This document shows positions 16,927-25,868 of a DNA stretch of 64,000 nt, one piece after another (the first letter of the stretch is position 1; each line of letters starts with the position of its first letter). The notes beneath the pieces are model-generated. The model made no database searches. It was given only the letters and a program-made list of their open reading frames with translations, and was not told where the DNA came from. Where the stretch lies: NCBI RefSeq assembly GCF_021026195.1, contig NZ_JAJNCT010000020.1, forward strand, positions 146,030 to 210,029, written 5' to 3'. This DNA is from Comamonas koreensis (GTDB taxonomy: Bacteria; Pseudomonadota; Gammaproteobacteria; Burkholderiales; Burkholderiaceae_C). Position numbers and translations under genes: made by a program.

Positions 16927-17346
16927 ATGAGGTCTACATTTAACTTGCAAATAATCAATTTGCAATCGAGCGAATCGATTGAGTTGACCCCGCACCCTAC
17001 AGTAAGTTTGCTGGTCATTGATGCTATATCTCCAGCCATGGATTTCAAAGCTTTCGTTCGAACCCTAATACCCGCAGGATGTCAATACTTTATGATCATA
17101 GGCCATGCAGCGGAGGACGTGCATGACGCTTTAGATTTCGCAATTGATGATTGTGATTTTGGGTATTGTGGTACGCCTACTGCTGTTCACAACGATGAGT
17201 CTGCCGAAGACGTAGCATCGTTTTTGTTCAATGCAGCGATTCCTGGTGAAACAAATGTGCGCTGCGTAGTTGGATATTACAAGGAGGGTGATGCAGTGCG
17301 TGATATTCTAGGGAAATTGAGGCTTGAAATCTCGAGAAATAAGTGA
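16927..17346 (+). CDS. Hypothetical 139-aa protein (immunity-island member)
   Basis: An intact ORF in AT-rich DNA. It has no signal peptide. The core (SLLVIDAISPAMDFKAFVR, GCQYFMIIGHAAEDVHDALD) looks like an alpha/beta cytoplasmic domain of the kind annotated as DUF7684 in immunity loci, but that name is from memory and uncertain. The upstream ribosome site is weak. Its position after a toxin, a putative immunity gene and two small remnants suggests it is an orphan immunity gene. Confidence 0.5.
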   Translation: MRSTFNLQIINLQSSESIELTPHPTVSLLVIDAISPAMDFKAFVRTLIPAGCQYFMIIGHAAEDVHDALDFAIDDCDFGYCGTPTAVHNDESAEDVASFLFNAAIPGETNVRCVVGYYKEGDAVRDILGKLRLEISRNK

Positions 17347-17436
17347 GTATTCAATACTAGGCCATCAAATGGGATGATCGCCCTGTGCTCGTTGACTAGT
17401 CTGCATACTTAAATGGTTGGCAGTACCTTGGCTTTG

Positions 17437-17940
17437 TCAGTGGCTTGGACCTTTACAGCTGCCTTCATCCACAAGAGGCATAAACGTCACAGTGGTATGT
17501 TGAGCTTTAAAATGCACCATTTTTACATCAATGCCTTGGTCCTCAAAAAGACTCATTGCTTTTGATAAATTCTCTTTTTGGGTGGTGATAACAATGCGGT
17601 TCATTTTGTAGTCAATCTGCGAACCGGTAATGTATTGGTTGTTATTAAATTTCTTAAGAACAATTTGCTTGTGAAGCCTCTGCAGCTCCGCCATGCTGTA
17701 TGGGACATAAACAATATGCAGCATTTGCTGAATCTCCCGATCCAGCTCTACCGGTGATGTCAATCCCAGCACCAATTTGCTATCTTCTCCCAGCCACATG
17801 CCTGCGTATTTATCTCCTGCTGCTTTAAAGATGGCAGCGCATTGGCTTTCCGTTGGGGCGAAAGGGTTAGATGCATTGGCAGCAGGATGGGCGGTGAGCA
17901 GGGCAAGGCTAAGGGCGATGGCGGTGATAGTTCTATGCAT
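17437..17940 (-). CDS. Exported protein resembling a secreted-protease prodomain without the protease
   Basis: A 167-aa protein with a clear signal peptide (ALSLALLTAHPAANA). The mature part reads YAGMWLGEDSKLVLGLT, then YSMAELQRLH, then QIDYKMNRIVI, following the layout of the prodomain of alpha-lytic/streptogrisin-type serine proteases (FAGxWLD..KLVVAVT; YSxAEL; VDxxxNRVVV). No catalytic domain follows, so it would act alone, perhaps as an inhibitor or chaperone. Its start overlaps the end of the TAXI-type gene by 8 bases, so the two are probably translated together. Confidence 0.5.
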   Translation of the reverse strand: MHRTITAIALSLALLTAHPAANASNPFAPTESQCAAIFKAAGDKYAGMWLGEDSKLVLGLTSPVELDREIQQMLHIVYVPYSMAELQRLHKQIVLKKFNNNQYITGSQIDYKMNRIVITTQKENLSKAMSLFEDQGIDVKMVHFKAQHTTVTFMPLVDEGSCKGPSH

Positions 17941-19366
17941 GTGAATTAGCCAGGTGGTCGGAATTTTCCGCATTGTTCGCGCGGGCTGCGCCATCTCCGT
18001 GCCCTTGCTGCTCCAACTTCTGCAACACCCAATGAATATGGCTGCGCAGCGCATACAACTCATCCGCATACGACAGTGGCACGGTGATCTTCTCCACCTT
18101 GCGGCTCAGCTCCAGCAGCTCAGCCTGGATGCTTGCGCGGTCGGGGTTGGGTTGCTCCATCTCGTGCTCGATGGCGCGCAACTGGCCATACCACTTGAAG
18201 ACGCGTGAGCGCACGCGGAACTGGTAGAGGGGTGGTACGACCCGTGATAGCGGCAGCATGAAGGCCAGCAAAACGCCCAGCACCAGCCACATGCGCTCGA
18301 CCAGGTTGGCGAGCCAGAAGGGCAGGTAGCGCTGCAGCAAGGGGGCGGGCTCGTTGATGGCGCGTACGCCCTCGGGGGCGACGGCCAGTTCGCTGCTGCG
18401 GGTGTTGGGAAAGTCACGAGCCCGGTTGAACCAACCCGCTTGGCTGTGGATGCCCTGCGAGGCCTGGGCGAAGAGTTGCTTGATGGCGGGGTGGGTGTCA
18501 TCGCGGGCCAGCAGCGAGGTGGTGGAGGCCAGCAGGTGCACGTTTTGCGGCGGCACATTGGCGGCGAGGTCGACAATGCCGCGCGGCAAGGTGACAGGGC
18601 TCAGGAACCTGAACTTGCGGCCGTAGGCCTCGTTCTGCGGAAAATCCATCAGCTGCACACCAGGTGTTTTCAGCAGCATTTGCACCATCGGCGATTCGGG
18701 CGCGGAGACCAGCACCAGCGCATCGATCTTGCCGGCCAGAAACTCCACCGTTGCAGGCGTTTCGGCCAGGTGCGATACGCGCAGTTGGGCCAGGCTCAGG
18801 TGGTTGGCCTCCAGCAATTGGTTGAACAGATTGGGCACGCCGCTGCCGGCGGTGCCGACGTTGATGCGCCAACCGGCGAGCTGGGTAAGGCTGTTCAGAT
18901 GGGGGCGCTTGGTCAGGCGCTGGGCCGAGTCGCTGCGGTAGAACAGCCAGACGGGCTCGACAAACAGCGCGCCCAGCGAGGTGAGGCTGTCCAGGTCGTC
19001 CTCGGTCAGCTCGGCGGTGCCGCCTTGCACAAAGGCCAGATCGACCTTGCCCTCGCGCAGCAGCTGCAGGTTGTCGAAAGAGCCTTCGCTGCCGACCAAA
19101 TCGACCCGGATCTTGTTCTTGGCTAGCGGCGTGCGGTACTGCTCGCCAAAACTGGCATAGGCGCTTTGGGCTGGGCCGGTGGCGAGCTTGACCTGCGAGG
19201 GCGGGTTGGGCTTGAGCCACCAGTAGGCGGCCACGATCAAGGCCACGGCCAGGATGACCAGCGGGCCGCCGGAGACCAGCGCATCGCGGATGTTGAGCAC
19301 CAGGGTGATCAGGGTTTGGCGCAGCCCGTAGGCTTTTTGGCGCATGGACGTGGAGCGGTCACCCAT
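17933..19366 (-). CDS. TAXI-family TRAP-type solute-binding protein with membrane anchors
   Basis: A 477-aa protein. An N-terminal transmembrane segment (LVILAVALIVAAYWWL) anchors a periplasmic domain (~60-340) with the TAXI layout: KLATGPAQSAYASFGEQY, VDLVGSEGSFDNLQLL, VDLAFVQGG and NVGTAGSGV. A second hydrophobic segment (MWLVLGVLLAFMLPLSRVV, ~360-380) is followed by a cytoplasmic coiled tail. No TRAP permease gene (DctM/fused DctQM) is beside it, so it may be a stand-alone sensor or act with a distant permease. It is the first gene of a two-gene unit with the prodomain-like protein. Confidence 0.75.
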   Translation of the reverse strand: MGDRSTSMRQKAYGLRQTLITLVLNIRDALVSGGPLVILAVALIVAAYWWLKPNPPSQVKLATGPAQSAYASFGEQYRTPLAKNKIRVDLVGSEGSFDNLQLLREGKVDLAFVQGGTAELTEDDLDSLTSLGALFVEPVWLFYRSDSAQRLTKRPHLNSLTQLAGWRINVGTAGSGVPNLFNQLLEANHLSLAQLRVSHLAETPATVEFLAGKIDALVLVSAPESPMVQMLLKTPGVQLMDFPQNEAYGRKFRFLSPVTLPRGIVDLAANVPPQNVHLLASTTSLLARDDTHPAIKQLFAQASQGIHSQAGWFNRARDFPNTRSSELAVAPEGVRAINEPAPLLQRYLPFWLANLVERMWLVLGVLLAFMLPLSRVVPPLYQFRVRSRVFKWYGQLRAIEHEMEQPNPDRASIQAELLELSRKVEKITVPLSYADELYALRSHIHWVLQKLEQQGHGDGAARANNAENSDHLANSHA

Positions 19367-19408
19367 GGTGTGTGGCGGGCTGCCGGCGCAGCGCTGTTGG
19401 AATGGCGC

Positions 19409-20431
19409 CTACTGTAAATCAGCCGCGCTGGGCAGGTGCAAGGCCTTGTGGTTTTCTCCGGCATCGATTTGTAAACGATTGGCATGCAGCACCGCCTGCA
19501 AGGTGGCCTGGGCGACAGCCTCGGCGGCCATCGTGGCCAGCACCATCATGCCGGGGCTGCGCCCGGCGGCTCCCGTGCCCAGGCAGAACAAGGTGTCGCC
19601 GTCCGACATGGTGTGCACCGGGTTGATCGCGCGGGCCAGGCCGTCGTGGCCCACCGTCGCCAGGCGGCTGGCCAGGGCCTTGGTGATGGTCGCGTCGGTG
19701 GCGATGACGCCGATGGTGGTGTTGGTGCCCGCCAGCAGCGGCTGCGGGGGCTCGCCGCGCAGCAGCGCGCGGCGCGTGTCGATGAGCCCCAGACCATCGC
19801 TGGTGCGCGCGCCGGCCACCACCTGGGCGGTGTCCGGGTGCAGCACATCGCCCAGTGCATTGCAGGCAATGATGGCGCCCACGGTGACGCCATCGACGGT
19901 GACCGACGCGGTGCCGATGCCGCCCTTCATCGCGCGCTGGATGCCAAAGATCTTGCCCACCGCAGCACCTGCCCCCGCGCCCACATTGCCTTGCGCGGGC
20001 ATGGCACTGCTGGCGGCCTGGCAGGCCGCATAGCCGGCGTGGGCATCGGGGCGGATGCGCATATCACCCACCAGCACATCAAACAGCACGGCGGCAGGAA
20101 CCAGCGGAATGCGGCCCACGGAGATATCGAGGCCTACGCCTTGCTCTTCCAGCCAGCGCATCGCGCCGCTGGCCGCATCCAGGCCCCAGGCGCTACCACC
20201 CGCCAGCATGATGCCGTGCACGCGCTCGACCAGGTTGGTGGGGTGGAGCAAGTCGGTTTCGCGCGTGCCGGGTGCGGCACCGCGCACATCGACACCGCCC
20301 ACCGCCCCGGCTTTGGCCAGGATGGCCGTGCAGCCGGTGGGGCGGCGCGTGTCTGTGAAGTGGCCCACTTCGATGCCTTGCACCAAGGTGATGGAGCCGG
20401 CCGGAGCCATGGGGAGGGGGGAGGAGGACAT
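19409..20431 (-). CDS. P1 (DmpA/S58) family peptidase
   Basis: A ~340-aa autoprocessing N-terminal-nucleophile hydrolase. Family features are VERVHGIMLAGGSAWGLDA near the N-terminus, NVGAGAGAAVGKIFG and KGGIGTASV in the middle, and GTNTTIGVIATDA, where self-cleavage before the Thr of N-TT would expose the nucleophile as in NylC. Members are aminopeptidases or oligoamide hydrolases. The start is uncertain: 20431 and 20410 are in frame and neither has a ribosome site. There is no signal peptide. Confidence 0.82.
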   Translation of the reverse strand: MSSSPLPMAPAGSITLVQGIEVGHFTDTRRPTGCTAILAKAGAVGGVDVRGAAPGTRETDLLHPTNLVERVHGIMLAGGSAWGLDAASGAMRWLEEQGVGLDISVGRIPLVPAAVLFDVLVGDMRIRPDAHAGYAACQAASSAMPAQGNVGAGAGAAVGKIFGIQRAMKGGIGTASVTVDGVTVGAIIACNALGDVLHPDTAQVVAGARTSDGLGLIDTRRALLRGEPPQPLLAGTNTTIGVIATDATITKALASRLATVGHDGLARAINPVHTMSDGDTLFCLGTGAAGRSPGMMVLATMAAEAVAQATLQAVLHANRLQIDAGENHKALHLPSAADLQ

Positions 20432-20545
20432 GGCCCGATTGTGGGCCAACTGGGCTTGCAGCTGCAGCGGCCAAGACAGCGGGCTGTCAAACAGGTGTCT
20501 GGCAGCCCGCAAACATGGATGAGCAAGAGTGCGAGCGCACGCCGA

Positions 20546-20851
20546 TCAGCGGCGGATGACGATCTGCGGGCTGATCACAATCGCATCGGGGGTGCGGGGC
20601 GCCACCAGCACCGGGGCCGCGTAGGCTGGCTGCGGCGCGTAGTAGGCGGCCGGGCGGTCGTGGCAGCGGCGCTTTTCCTTGTATTCGCCATTGCGCTTCC
20701 ACTTGCGTTCCACCTGGCAGTTGCCGTCCCAGAACTGTTCCTTGTGTTCCTTGCGGTGGTGGTGGCGGTGGCCGCCGCCATGGGCCCAGCTGGCATCGGC
20801 CAGGCAGGAGAGCGCCAACGCAGTGAGCAAAGGGGTCAACAAACGGTTCAT
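20546..20851 (-). CDS. Small His-rich exported protein
   Basis: A 101-aa protein with a signal peptide (LLTALALSCLADASWA). The mature protein begins HGGGHRHHHRKEH, then has a CQVERKWKRNGEYKEKRRC segment with two Cys and a Pro/Ala/Tyr-rich tail. The His cluster suggests periplasmic metal binding. The family is not recognised. It stands alone, upstream of the P1 peptidase gene on the same strand with a 114-base gap. Confidence 0.65.
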   Translation of the reverse strand: MNRLLTPLLTALALSCLADASWAHGGGHRHHHRKEHKEQFWDGNCQVERKWKRNGEYKEKRRCHDRPAAYYAPQPAYAAPVLVAPRTPDAIVISPQIVIRR

Positions 20852-21039
20852 GGCAGGGGGTGGGGTGGTGGACGATGGTGGCAGCTTAGCGGAAAATCCT
20901 GTATCAAAAGATGAGCAATGGTTGCTTTGTACATCAGCTGTTGCGGCTGTTTTGATGGTGGAAATCTATGGCGATGGTTGCTACCATTTTTCCACCTGTA
21001 AGCACCCGTTGCCGCGCTGGCGCCGGGTGCTATGCGTCA

Positions 21040-21885
21040 TCAGGCATTGACGGTGGTTTGCTGCTGCTCACCCAAGCCCTCAATACCCAGGCGCATGGTC
21101 TGCCCGGCCTTCAGGTAGACGGGCTGGGGCTTGATGCCCAGGCCCACGCCGGGAGGGGTACCGGTCGAGATGATGTCGCCCGGCTGCAGGCTCATGCACT
21201 GGCTGACATAGGCGACGATCTGCGCGACCGTGAAGATCATCGTCTTGGTGTTGCCGTTCTGAAAGCGCTTGCCATCCACCTCCAGCCACATGGACAGGTT
21301 TTGTGGGTCCGGCACTTCGTCGCGCGTCACCAGCCAGGGGCCGATGGGGCCAAAGGTGTCAAAGCCCTTGCCCTTGTCCCAGGTGCCACCGCGCTCGATC
21401 TGCCATTCGCGCTCGGACACATCATTGACCACGCAGTAGCCGGCCACATGCTCCAGCGCCTGGGCTTCGGTGATGTATTTGGCCGCTTTACCGATGACGA
21501 CGCCCAGCTCGACTTCCCAGTCGGTCTTGGTGGATCCACGGGGGATTTCAACCGCATCGTTGGGGCCGCAGATGGCGCTGGTCCATTTGTTGAAGATCAC
21601 CGGCTCGGTGGGGATGGCAGCGCCCGATTCAGCGGCATGGTCGGCGTAGTTGAGGCCGATGCAGATGAACTTGCCCACGCGCGCCACACAAGGGCCGATG
21701 CGGGGCTGGCCTGGCACGGCTGGCAGGGTGCTGGGGTCGATCGCGCGCAGGCGGGCCAGCGCGGCGTCGCCCAGCTCTGCGCCTTCAATATCGCTGAGCA
21801 CGCCCGAGAGGTCGCGCAAGGTGTTGCTGCTGTCGAGCAGGCCGGGCTTTTCCTGGCCCACCGGGCCGTAACGCAGTAATTTCAT
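21040..21885 (-). CDS. Fumarylacetoacetate hydrolase family protein (diketo-deoxy-sugar-acid hydrolase)
   Basis: A 281-aa protein of the FAH family. The core shows FICIGLNYADHAAESG, EPVIFNKWTSAICGPND, the metal-binding DWEVELGVVIGK and GDIISTGTPPGVGLG. The closest known group is 2,4-diketo-3-deoxy-L-fuconate/L-rhamnonate hydrolase (LRA6-like), which splits the diketo acid to pyruvate plus lactate or glyoxylate-type products. It lies in a 2-keto-3-deoxy-sugar-acid cluster with an SDR dehydrogenase, KdgT and a KdgR-like regulator, which supports this over ureidoglycolate lyase. Confidence 0.8.
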   Translation of the reverse strand: MKLLRYGPVGQEKPGLLDSSNTLRDLSGVLSDIEGAELGDAALARLRAIDPSTLPAVPGQPRIGPCVARVGKFICIGLNYADHAAESGAAIPTEPVIFNKWTSAICGPNDAVEIPRGSTKTDWEVELGVVIGKAAKYITEAQALEHVAGYCVVNDVSEREWQIERGGTWDKGKGFDTFGPIGPWLVTRDEVPDPQNLSMWLEVDGKRFQNGNTKTMIFTVAQIVAYVSQCMSLQPGDIISTGTPPGVGLGIKPQPVYLKAGQTMRLGIEGLGEQQQTTVNA

Positions 21886-21983
21886 GTCATCTCCAAAGGA
21901 TCAAGGGCTGGCAGCCGCCAGTCTAGGCGCCTGCCAGCCAGGGTGCTGTCGCGCAGCGAAAAAATCGAGCTGGGGTGGCAGGC

Positions 21984-22745
21984 TCAGTTGGACCAGCCAC
22001 CATCAATCACATGGGCCTGGCCCGTGGTGAAGGCTGCTTCGTCCGAGGCCAGATAGGCCACCAGTGCAGCAATCTCTTCGGGCTTGCCGACGCGGCCCAT
22101 CGGCTGGCGGGCCACGAAGGCAGCGCGCACGGCGTCCACCGACAGGCCATCGTGCGCCGCCTGGGTGGCGATGCGCTGGCCCAGCGAGGGCGAATCGACG
22201 GTGCCCGGGCAGATGGCATTGCAGCGCACGCCCCGGGTGCAGTAATCGGCGGCGATGGACTTGGTCATGCCGATGACTGCCGCCTTGGTGGCGCTGTAGG
22301 CGAAGCGGTTGGGCACGCCCTTGATGCTGGAGGCGGCCGACGACATATTGATGATGCTGCCCTGGCCCCGCTGCAGCATGCCCGGCAAAAAGGCGCGGAT
22401 GCTGCGGTACATGGCTTTGACATTCAGGTCAAAGGCAAAATCCCAGTCCTCCTCGCTGCATTCGAGCACGCTGCCGGCATGCACAAAGCCTGCGCAGTTG
22501 AAGAGGATGTCGATGGGGCCCAGCACCTCGGCCAGGGTCTGGATCTGGGTGCTGTCGCGCACATCGAGCTGGCGCGCATCCAGGCCAGAGCCTGCCAGCG
22601 GGCCGATGTGCAAGTCGGTGGCAATCACGCGGGCACCTTCGGCTGCCAGGCGCTCGGCGCTGGCGCGGCCAATGCCTTGCGCCGCTGCGGTCACCAGGGC
22701 CACCTTGCCTGCCAGGCGGCCGGGAGAAACGGAAGAATGGGTCAT
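21984..22745 (-). CDS. SDR oxidoreductase, likely 2-keto-3-deoxy-sugar-acid 4-dehydrogenase
   Basis: A 253-aa classical short-chain dehydrogenase. The cofactor motif is TAAAQGIG, with VIATDL (Asp at the end of beta-2, so NAD+ preferred), the structural NCAG, and catalytic Ser...YSATK. It strongly resembles the BDH2/DHRS6 and bacterial 2-keto-3-deoxy-L-fuconate dehydrogenase group (FNCAGFVHAGSVLECSEEDW, INMSSAASSIKGVPNR). It would make the diketo acid cleaved by the adjacent FAH hydrolase. It is transcribed with kdgT upstream and the FAH gene downstream. Confidence 0.8.
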   Translation of the reverse strand: MTHSSVSPGRLAGKVALVTAAAQGIGRASAERLAAEGARVIATDLHIGPLAGSGLDARQLDVRDSTQIQTLAEVLGPIDILFNCAGFVHAGSVLECSEEDWDFAFDLNVKAMYRSIRAFLPGMLQRGQGSIINMSSAASSIKGVPNRFAYSATKAAVIGMTKSIAADYCTRGVRCNAICPGTVDSPSLGQRIATQAAHDGLSVDAVRAAFVARQPMGRVGKPEEIAALVAYLASDEAAFTTGQAHVIDGGWSN

Positions 22746-22829
22746 GGAGTCAGTCCTGTCAAAACTATCAAAAGGCCCAGCTGCGCCGCAGGTCAGCGCA
22801 GCAGGGCGGGGGATGAAAGCGCTGCGGGT

Positions 22830-23861
22830 TTAGAAGTGGCCGTCCTGGGCCAGCTTGGGCGGGCTGCCAGCCGCGCTGGTTACCGGGCTAGGTGCGGTAG
22901 CGGATACCTGTTGGCTGCGGCCATACTTGCGCGCCCACATGGCGGTGAGGATGGGCACCAGGATCGCGGTCAGCAGGCAGGCGGTGGCGGTGATCGCCGT
23001 GGCCGAATCGGCCATGGACTTGAGCTCGGGCACCATGGTGCCGATGATTTGCGGATTGGCGACGGCGGCACCGGCTGTGGATGAGGCGGCCAGCCCGGCT
23101 GTGCCATTGCCGCCGCCGATGAACTTGTCCGCCAGGATCAGCGGAATGCCGGTAACGATGATGACGGCCACGCCGACAAAGACGCCGGTAAAGCCGCTCT
23201 TGGCGATGACGCCCAGGTCGATCGAGCAGCCCAGCGCAAAGCCGAAAAAGGGGATCAGCGGGTGCACGCAGCGGCCAAAGAACTCACGCAGGTTGGCATC
23301 CAGGTTGCCCAGCGCAAAGCCGATCAGAAACGGCAGCACCGCACCGGCAAACAAGCGCGGCTCAAACACCGCCACGCCGGTCGCGCCCAGGATCAGCATG
23401 CTGACCAGCGGGCCAGACTCGATGGAGGTGAGCACAAAGGCGCCTGCCTCCTCTTGCGTGCCGTACTGCTGCATCAGTGCGGCATACAGGCCGCCATTGG
23501 TCATGTCCATTGCGGTGACCAGGGCCAGCACCGACAGGCCGGTGAACAGCCCCGTCTGGATGCCGCCTGGCGGCAAGAAGCGCGTTGCCACCATGGCAAC
23601 GACCCAGGCCACCAGGATCTTCGTGACGACCAAGGTGCCGGATTTTTTCAGCACCACGCCTGTCGCCTTGAGGTTGATTGTCGCCCCCATACAAAAAAAC
23701 CAGACCGCCAGAATGGGCACGGTGCCGGTCATCAGCCCGTTCGTGAACGAGCCGAAGTACTTGCCGGCATCTGGTGCAAACGTATGCACGCAGGCGCCCA
23801 GCAGCAGCGGAATCAGCATGAGCCCGCCGGGCACACGCTCAATGGTTTTCTGGATTTCCAT
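22830..23861 (-). CDS. kdgT: 2-keto-3-deoxygluconate permease
   Basis: A 343-aa membrane protein of the KdgT family: [20 protein letters not shown] at the N-terminus and motifs [30 protein letters not shown] and [18 protein letters not shown]. It imports 2-keto-3-deoxygluconate by proton symport. The start at 23861 has GAGGAG upstream. It is the first gene of the minus-strand operon kdgT-SDR-FAH and is divergent from the KduD-like gene, with operator half-sites between. Confidence 0.92.
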   Translation of the reverse strand: MEIQKTIERVPGGLMLIPLLLGACVHTFAPDAGKYFGSFTNGLMTGTVPILAVWFFCMGATINLKATGVVLKKSGTLVVTKILVAWVVAMVATRFLPPGGIQTGLFTGLSVLALVTAMDMTNGGLYAALMQQYGTQEEAGAFVLTSIESGPLVSMLILGATGVAVFEPRLFAGAVLPFLIGFALGNLDANLREFFGRCVHPLIPFFGFALGCSIDLGVIAKSGFTGVFVGVAVIIVTGIPLILADKFIGGGNGTAGLAASSTAGAAVANPQIIGTMVPELKSMADSATAITATACLLTAILVPILTAMWARKYGRSQQVSATAPSPVTSAAGSPPKLAQDGHF

Positions 23862-23943
23862 GTCTCGCTCCTCACACTTTGGTGGTGAATTTGTTATCGC
23901 TTGTAGAGGTGTTGTCCGATGACTACCGAGGCAACCGGGACAG

Positions 23944-24047
23944 TGTTCCATAAATTTAAAACTGGAAAATAGCTGGTAAACCCTTTGTCCAATTCCATTT
24001 ATAAAAATTTACGGAACATTGTTCTGAAAAATGAAGATTGTGTTCCA
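23944..24047. promoter_or_regulatory. Cluster of TGTTCC/GGAACA half-sites (candidate KdgR/IclR operators)
   Basis: The divergent kdgT/kduD-like promoter region has TGTTCCA at 23944-23950, the palindrome GGAACATTGTTCT at 24013-24025 (perfect core GAAC-ATT-GTTC) and TGTTCCA at 24041-24047. IclR-family regulators bind such AT-spaced palindromes, and an IclR gene lies at 24987. Three spaced sites between two divergent operons fit coordinated repression. Confidence 0.6.
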
Positions 24048-24117
24048 ATGGTTGCCATATCTCTTGGCTGGCCGCTTCCTGGGCTGGCTGTTTTTGAACC
24101 CAGCCATCGCCCTGTCC

Positions 24118-24945
24118 ATGTCCCAACCCTCCATCGCCCATGCGCCTGTTGCGGCCCCATCCAGCCCGCGTCACCCCTTTGATCTGCAGGGCCGCGTGGC
24201 AGTGGTGACGGGCTGCAATACGGGGATTGGCGCGGGCATTGCGGTGGCGCTGGCGCAGGCAGGGGCCGATATCGTCGGGCTCAACCGCAGCGATGCCAGT
24301 GAGACGGCTGCGCAGGTGCAGGTGCTGGGGCGCCGATTTGTACCGGTACAGGCCGACCTGTCGCGCACGGAGGCGATGGCCGGTGTCCTGGCCCAGGTGA
24401 TGGCAGCGGTGGGCCAGGTCGACATCCTGGTGAACAACGCCGGCATCATTCGCCGTGCGGATGCCTTGGACTTCAGCGAAGAGGACTGGGATGCGGTGAT
24501 GAACACCAACCTCAAGAGCCTGTTCTTTCTGTCGCAGGCCGTGGCGCGTCATATGCTGGAGTGCGCCGCGCAGCAGGGGGCGCAATGGCGCGGCGGCAAG
24601 ATCATCCACATCGCATCGCTGCTGTCGTTCCAGGGAGGGGTGCGGGTGCCTTCCTATACGGCAGCCAAGAGCGGTGTGCTGGGCCTTACGCGCCTGATGG
24701 CCAATGAATGGGCCGCCAAGGGCATCAATGTGAATGCGATTGCGCCGGGGTATATCGAGACCAACAACACCGAGGCGCTGCGCCAGGACGCAGCCCGCGC
24801 GGGCGAGATCCTGCAGCGCATCCCCGCCGGGCGCTGGGGGCAGCCGGCAGACCTGGGCGGCGCGGCGGTGTTTTTGGCCTCCAGCGCGGCCGATTATGTG
24901 CATGGCCATACCTTGGCGGTCGATGGCGGCTGGCTGGCCCGATAA
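24118..24945 (+). CDS. kduD: KduD-like SDR dehydrogenase
   Basis: A 275-aa SDR protein: VVTGCNTGIGAGIAVALAQ cofactor motif, NNAGIIRR, catalytic SYTAAK and GYIETNNTEALR, which is characteristic of KduD (2-dehydro-3-deoxy-D-gluconate 5-dehydrogenase). It interconverts 3-deoxy-2,5-diketo acids and 2-keto-3-deoxygluconate in pectin and uronate catabolism. An upstream in-frame ATG at 24031 would add a hydrophobic, unlikely leader that overlaps the operator, so 24118 was preferred although its ribosome site is weak. Confidence 0.82.
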   Translation: MSQPSIAHAPVAAPSSPRHPFDLQGRVAVVTGCNTGIGAGIAVALAQAGADIVGLNRSDASETAAQVQVLGRRFVPVQADLSRTEAMAGVLAQVMAAVGQVDILVNNAGIIRRADALDFSEEDWDAVMNTNLKSLFFLSQAVARHMLECAAQQGAQWRGGKIIHIASLLSFQGGVRVPSYTAAKSGVLGLTRLMANEWAAKGINVNAIAPGYIETNNTEALRQDAARAGEILQRIPAGRWGQPADLGGAAVFLASSAADYVHGHTLAVDGGWLAR

Positions 24946-24986
24946 TCGAGTCCATCCACCACAGCCCAACACAGAAGGACGGACCG

Positions 24987-25847
24987 ATGAGCGAGAGCCC
25001 CGCAGCCATGGACAAGACCGACACCGTCGCCGCAGTGGAGAAAGCCTTTGCCATTCTGGAATGCCTGGGCAACCAGCGTGATGTCAGCGTGACCGCGCTG
25101 GCCCAGCAGCTGTCGCTGTCCAAGTCATCGGTGCACCGCCTGCTGCAAACCCTCAAGGCCCTGGGCTATGTGGCGCAGGATGGCGAATCGGAGCTGTACC
25201 GCGCCACCTTGCGGCTGTTTGAGCTGGGCGGCAAGGCGCTGGAGAACACCGACCTCGTGCGCGAGGCCGACGAGGAAATGCGCCGCCTGGGCGCGCTGAC
25301 CCGCGAGACCATCCACCTGGGTGCGCTTGATGAAGACGCGATCATCTACATCCACAAGATCGAATCGGATTTTGGGCTGCGCATGCAGTCGCGCATTGGC
25401 CGGCGCAAGCCCTTGCACAGCACCGCCATTGGCAAGGTGCTGCTGGCCTTCATGCCTGCCGAGCAGGCGCAAAGCCTGCTGTCGTCGCAGCCGCTCAAGC
25501 TGTTCACGCCCCGTACCTTGAGCTCCGTCGATGCCGTGATGGACATCCTGCCCCGCGTGCGTGCCCAGGAGGTGGCCGAGGACGATGAAGAGGCCGAACC
25601 CGGTCTGCGCTGTATCGCGGTGCCTGTGTTTGACCGCTTTGGCCACGTGATTGCCGCGCTGTCGGTGTCCTTCCCGATCATGCGCTGCGGCGCGGACACG
25701 CCGCACTACTACCGCAGCTTGCTGAAAACCGCCAGTGCGGCGATCTCGCAAAAGATGGGCTGGCATGCGCCGGCAGTTGCGTCAGTCGAGCCAGTTGGAA
25801 AAGATGGAGAAGGCAAGCAGGGCAGTGCTGGCGACGAGCAGCCCTAA
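24987..25847 (+). CDS. kdgR: IclR-family transcriptional regulator (KdgR-like)
   Basis: A 286-aa protein with an N-terminal winged helix (VTALAQQLSLSKSSVHRLLQ) and an IclR effector domain (ETIHLGALDEDAIIYIHKIE, GRRKPLHSTAIGKVLLA, GLRCIAVPVFD). The start has AGAAGGACGG upstream. It follows the KduD-like gene by 41 bases. The effector is probably 2-keto-3-deoxygluconate, as for KdgR, acting on the half-sites in the divergent promoter; this is inferred from family and position. Confidence 0.85.
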   Translation: MSESPAAMDKTDTVAAVEKAFAILECLGNQRDVSVTALAQQLSLSKSSVHRLLQTLKALGYVAQDGESELYRATLRLFELGGKALENTDLVREADEEMRRLGALTRETIHLGALDEDAIIYIHKIESDFGLRMQSRIGRRKPLHSTAIGKVLLAFMPAEQAQSLLSSQPLKLFTPRTLSSVDAVMDILPRVRAQEVAEDDEEAEPGLRCIAVPVFDRFGHVIAALSVSFPIMRCGADTPHYYRSLLKTASAAISQKMGWHAPAVASVEPVGKDGEGKQGSAGDEQP

Positions 25848-25868
25848 CGCAGTTAACGTTGCCTTGGC

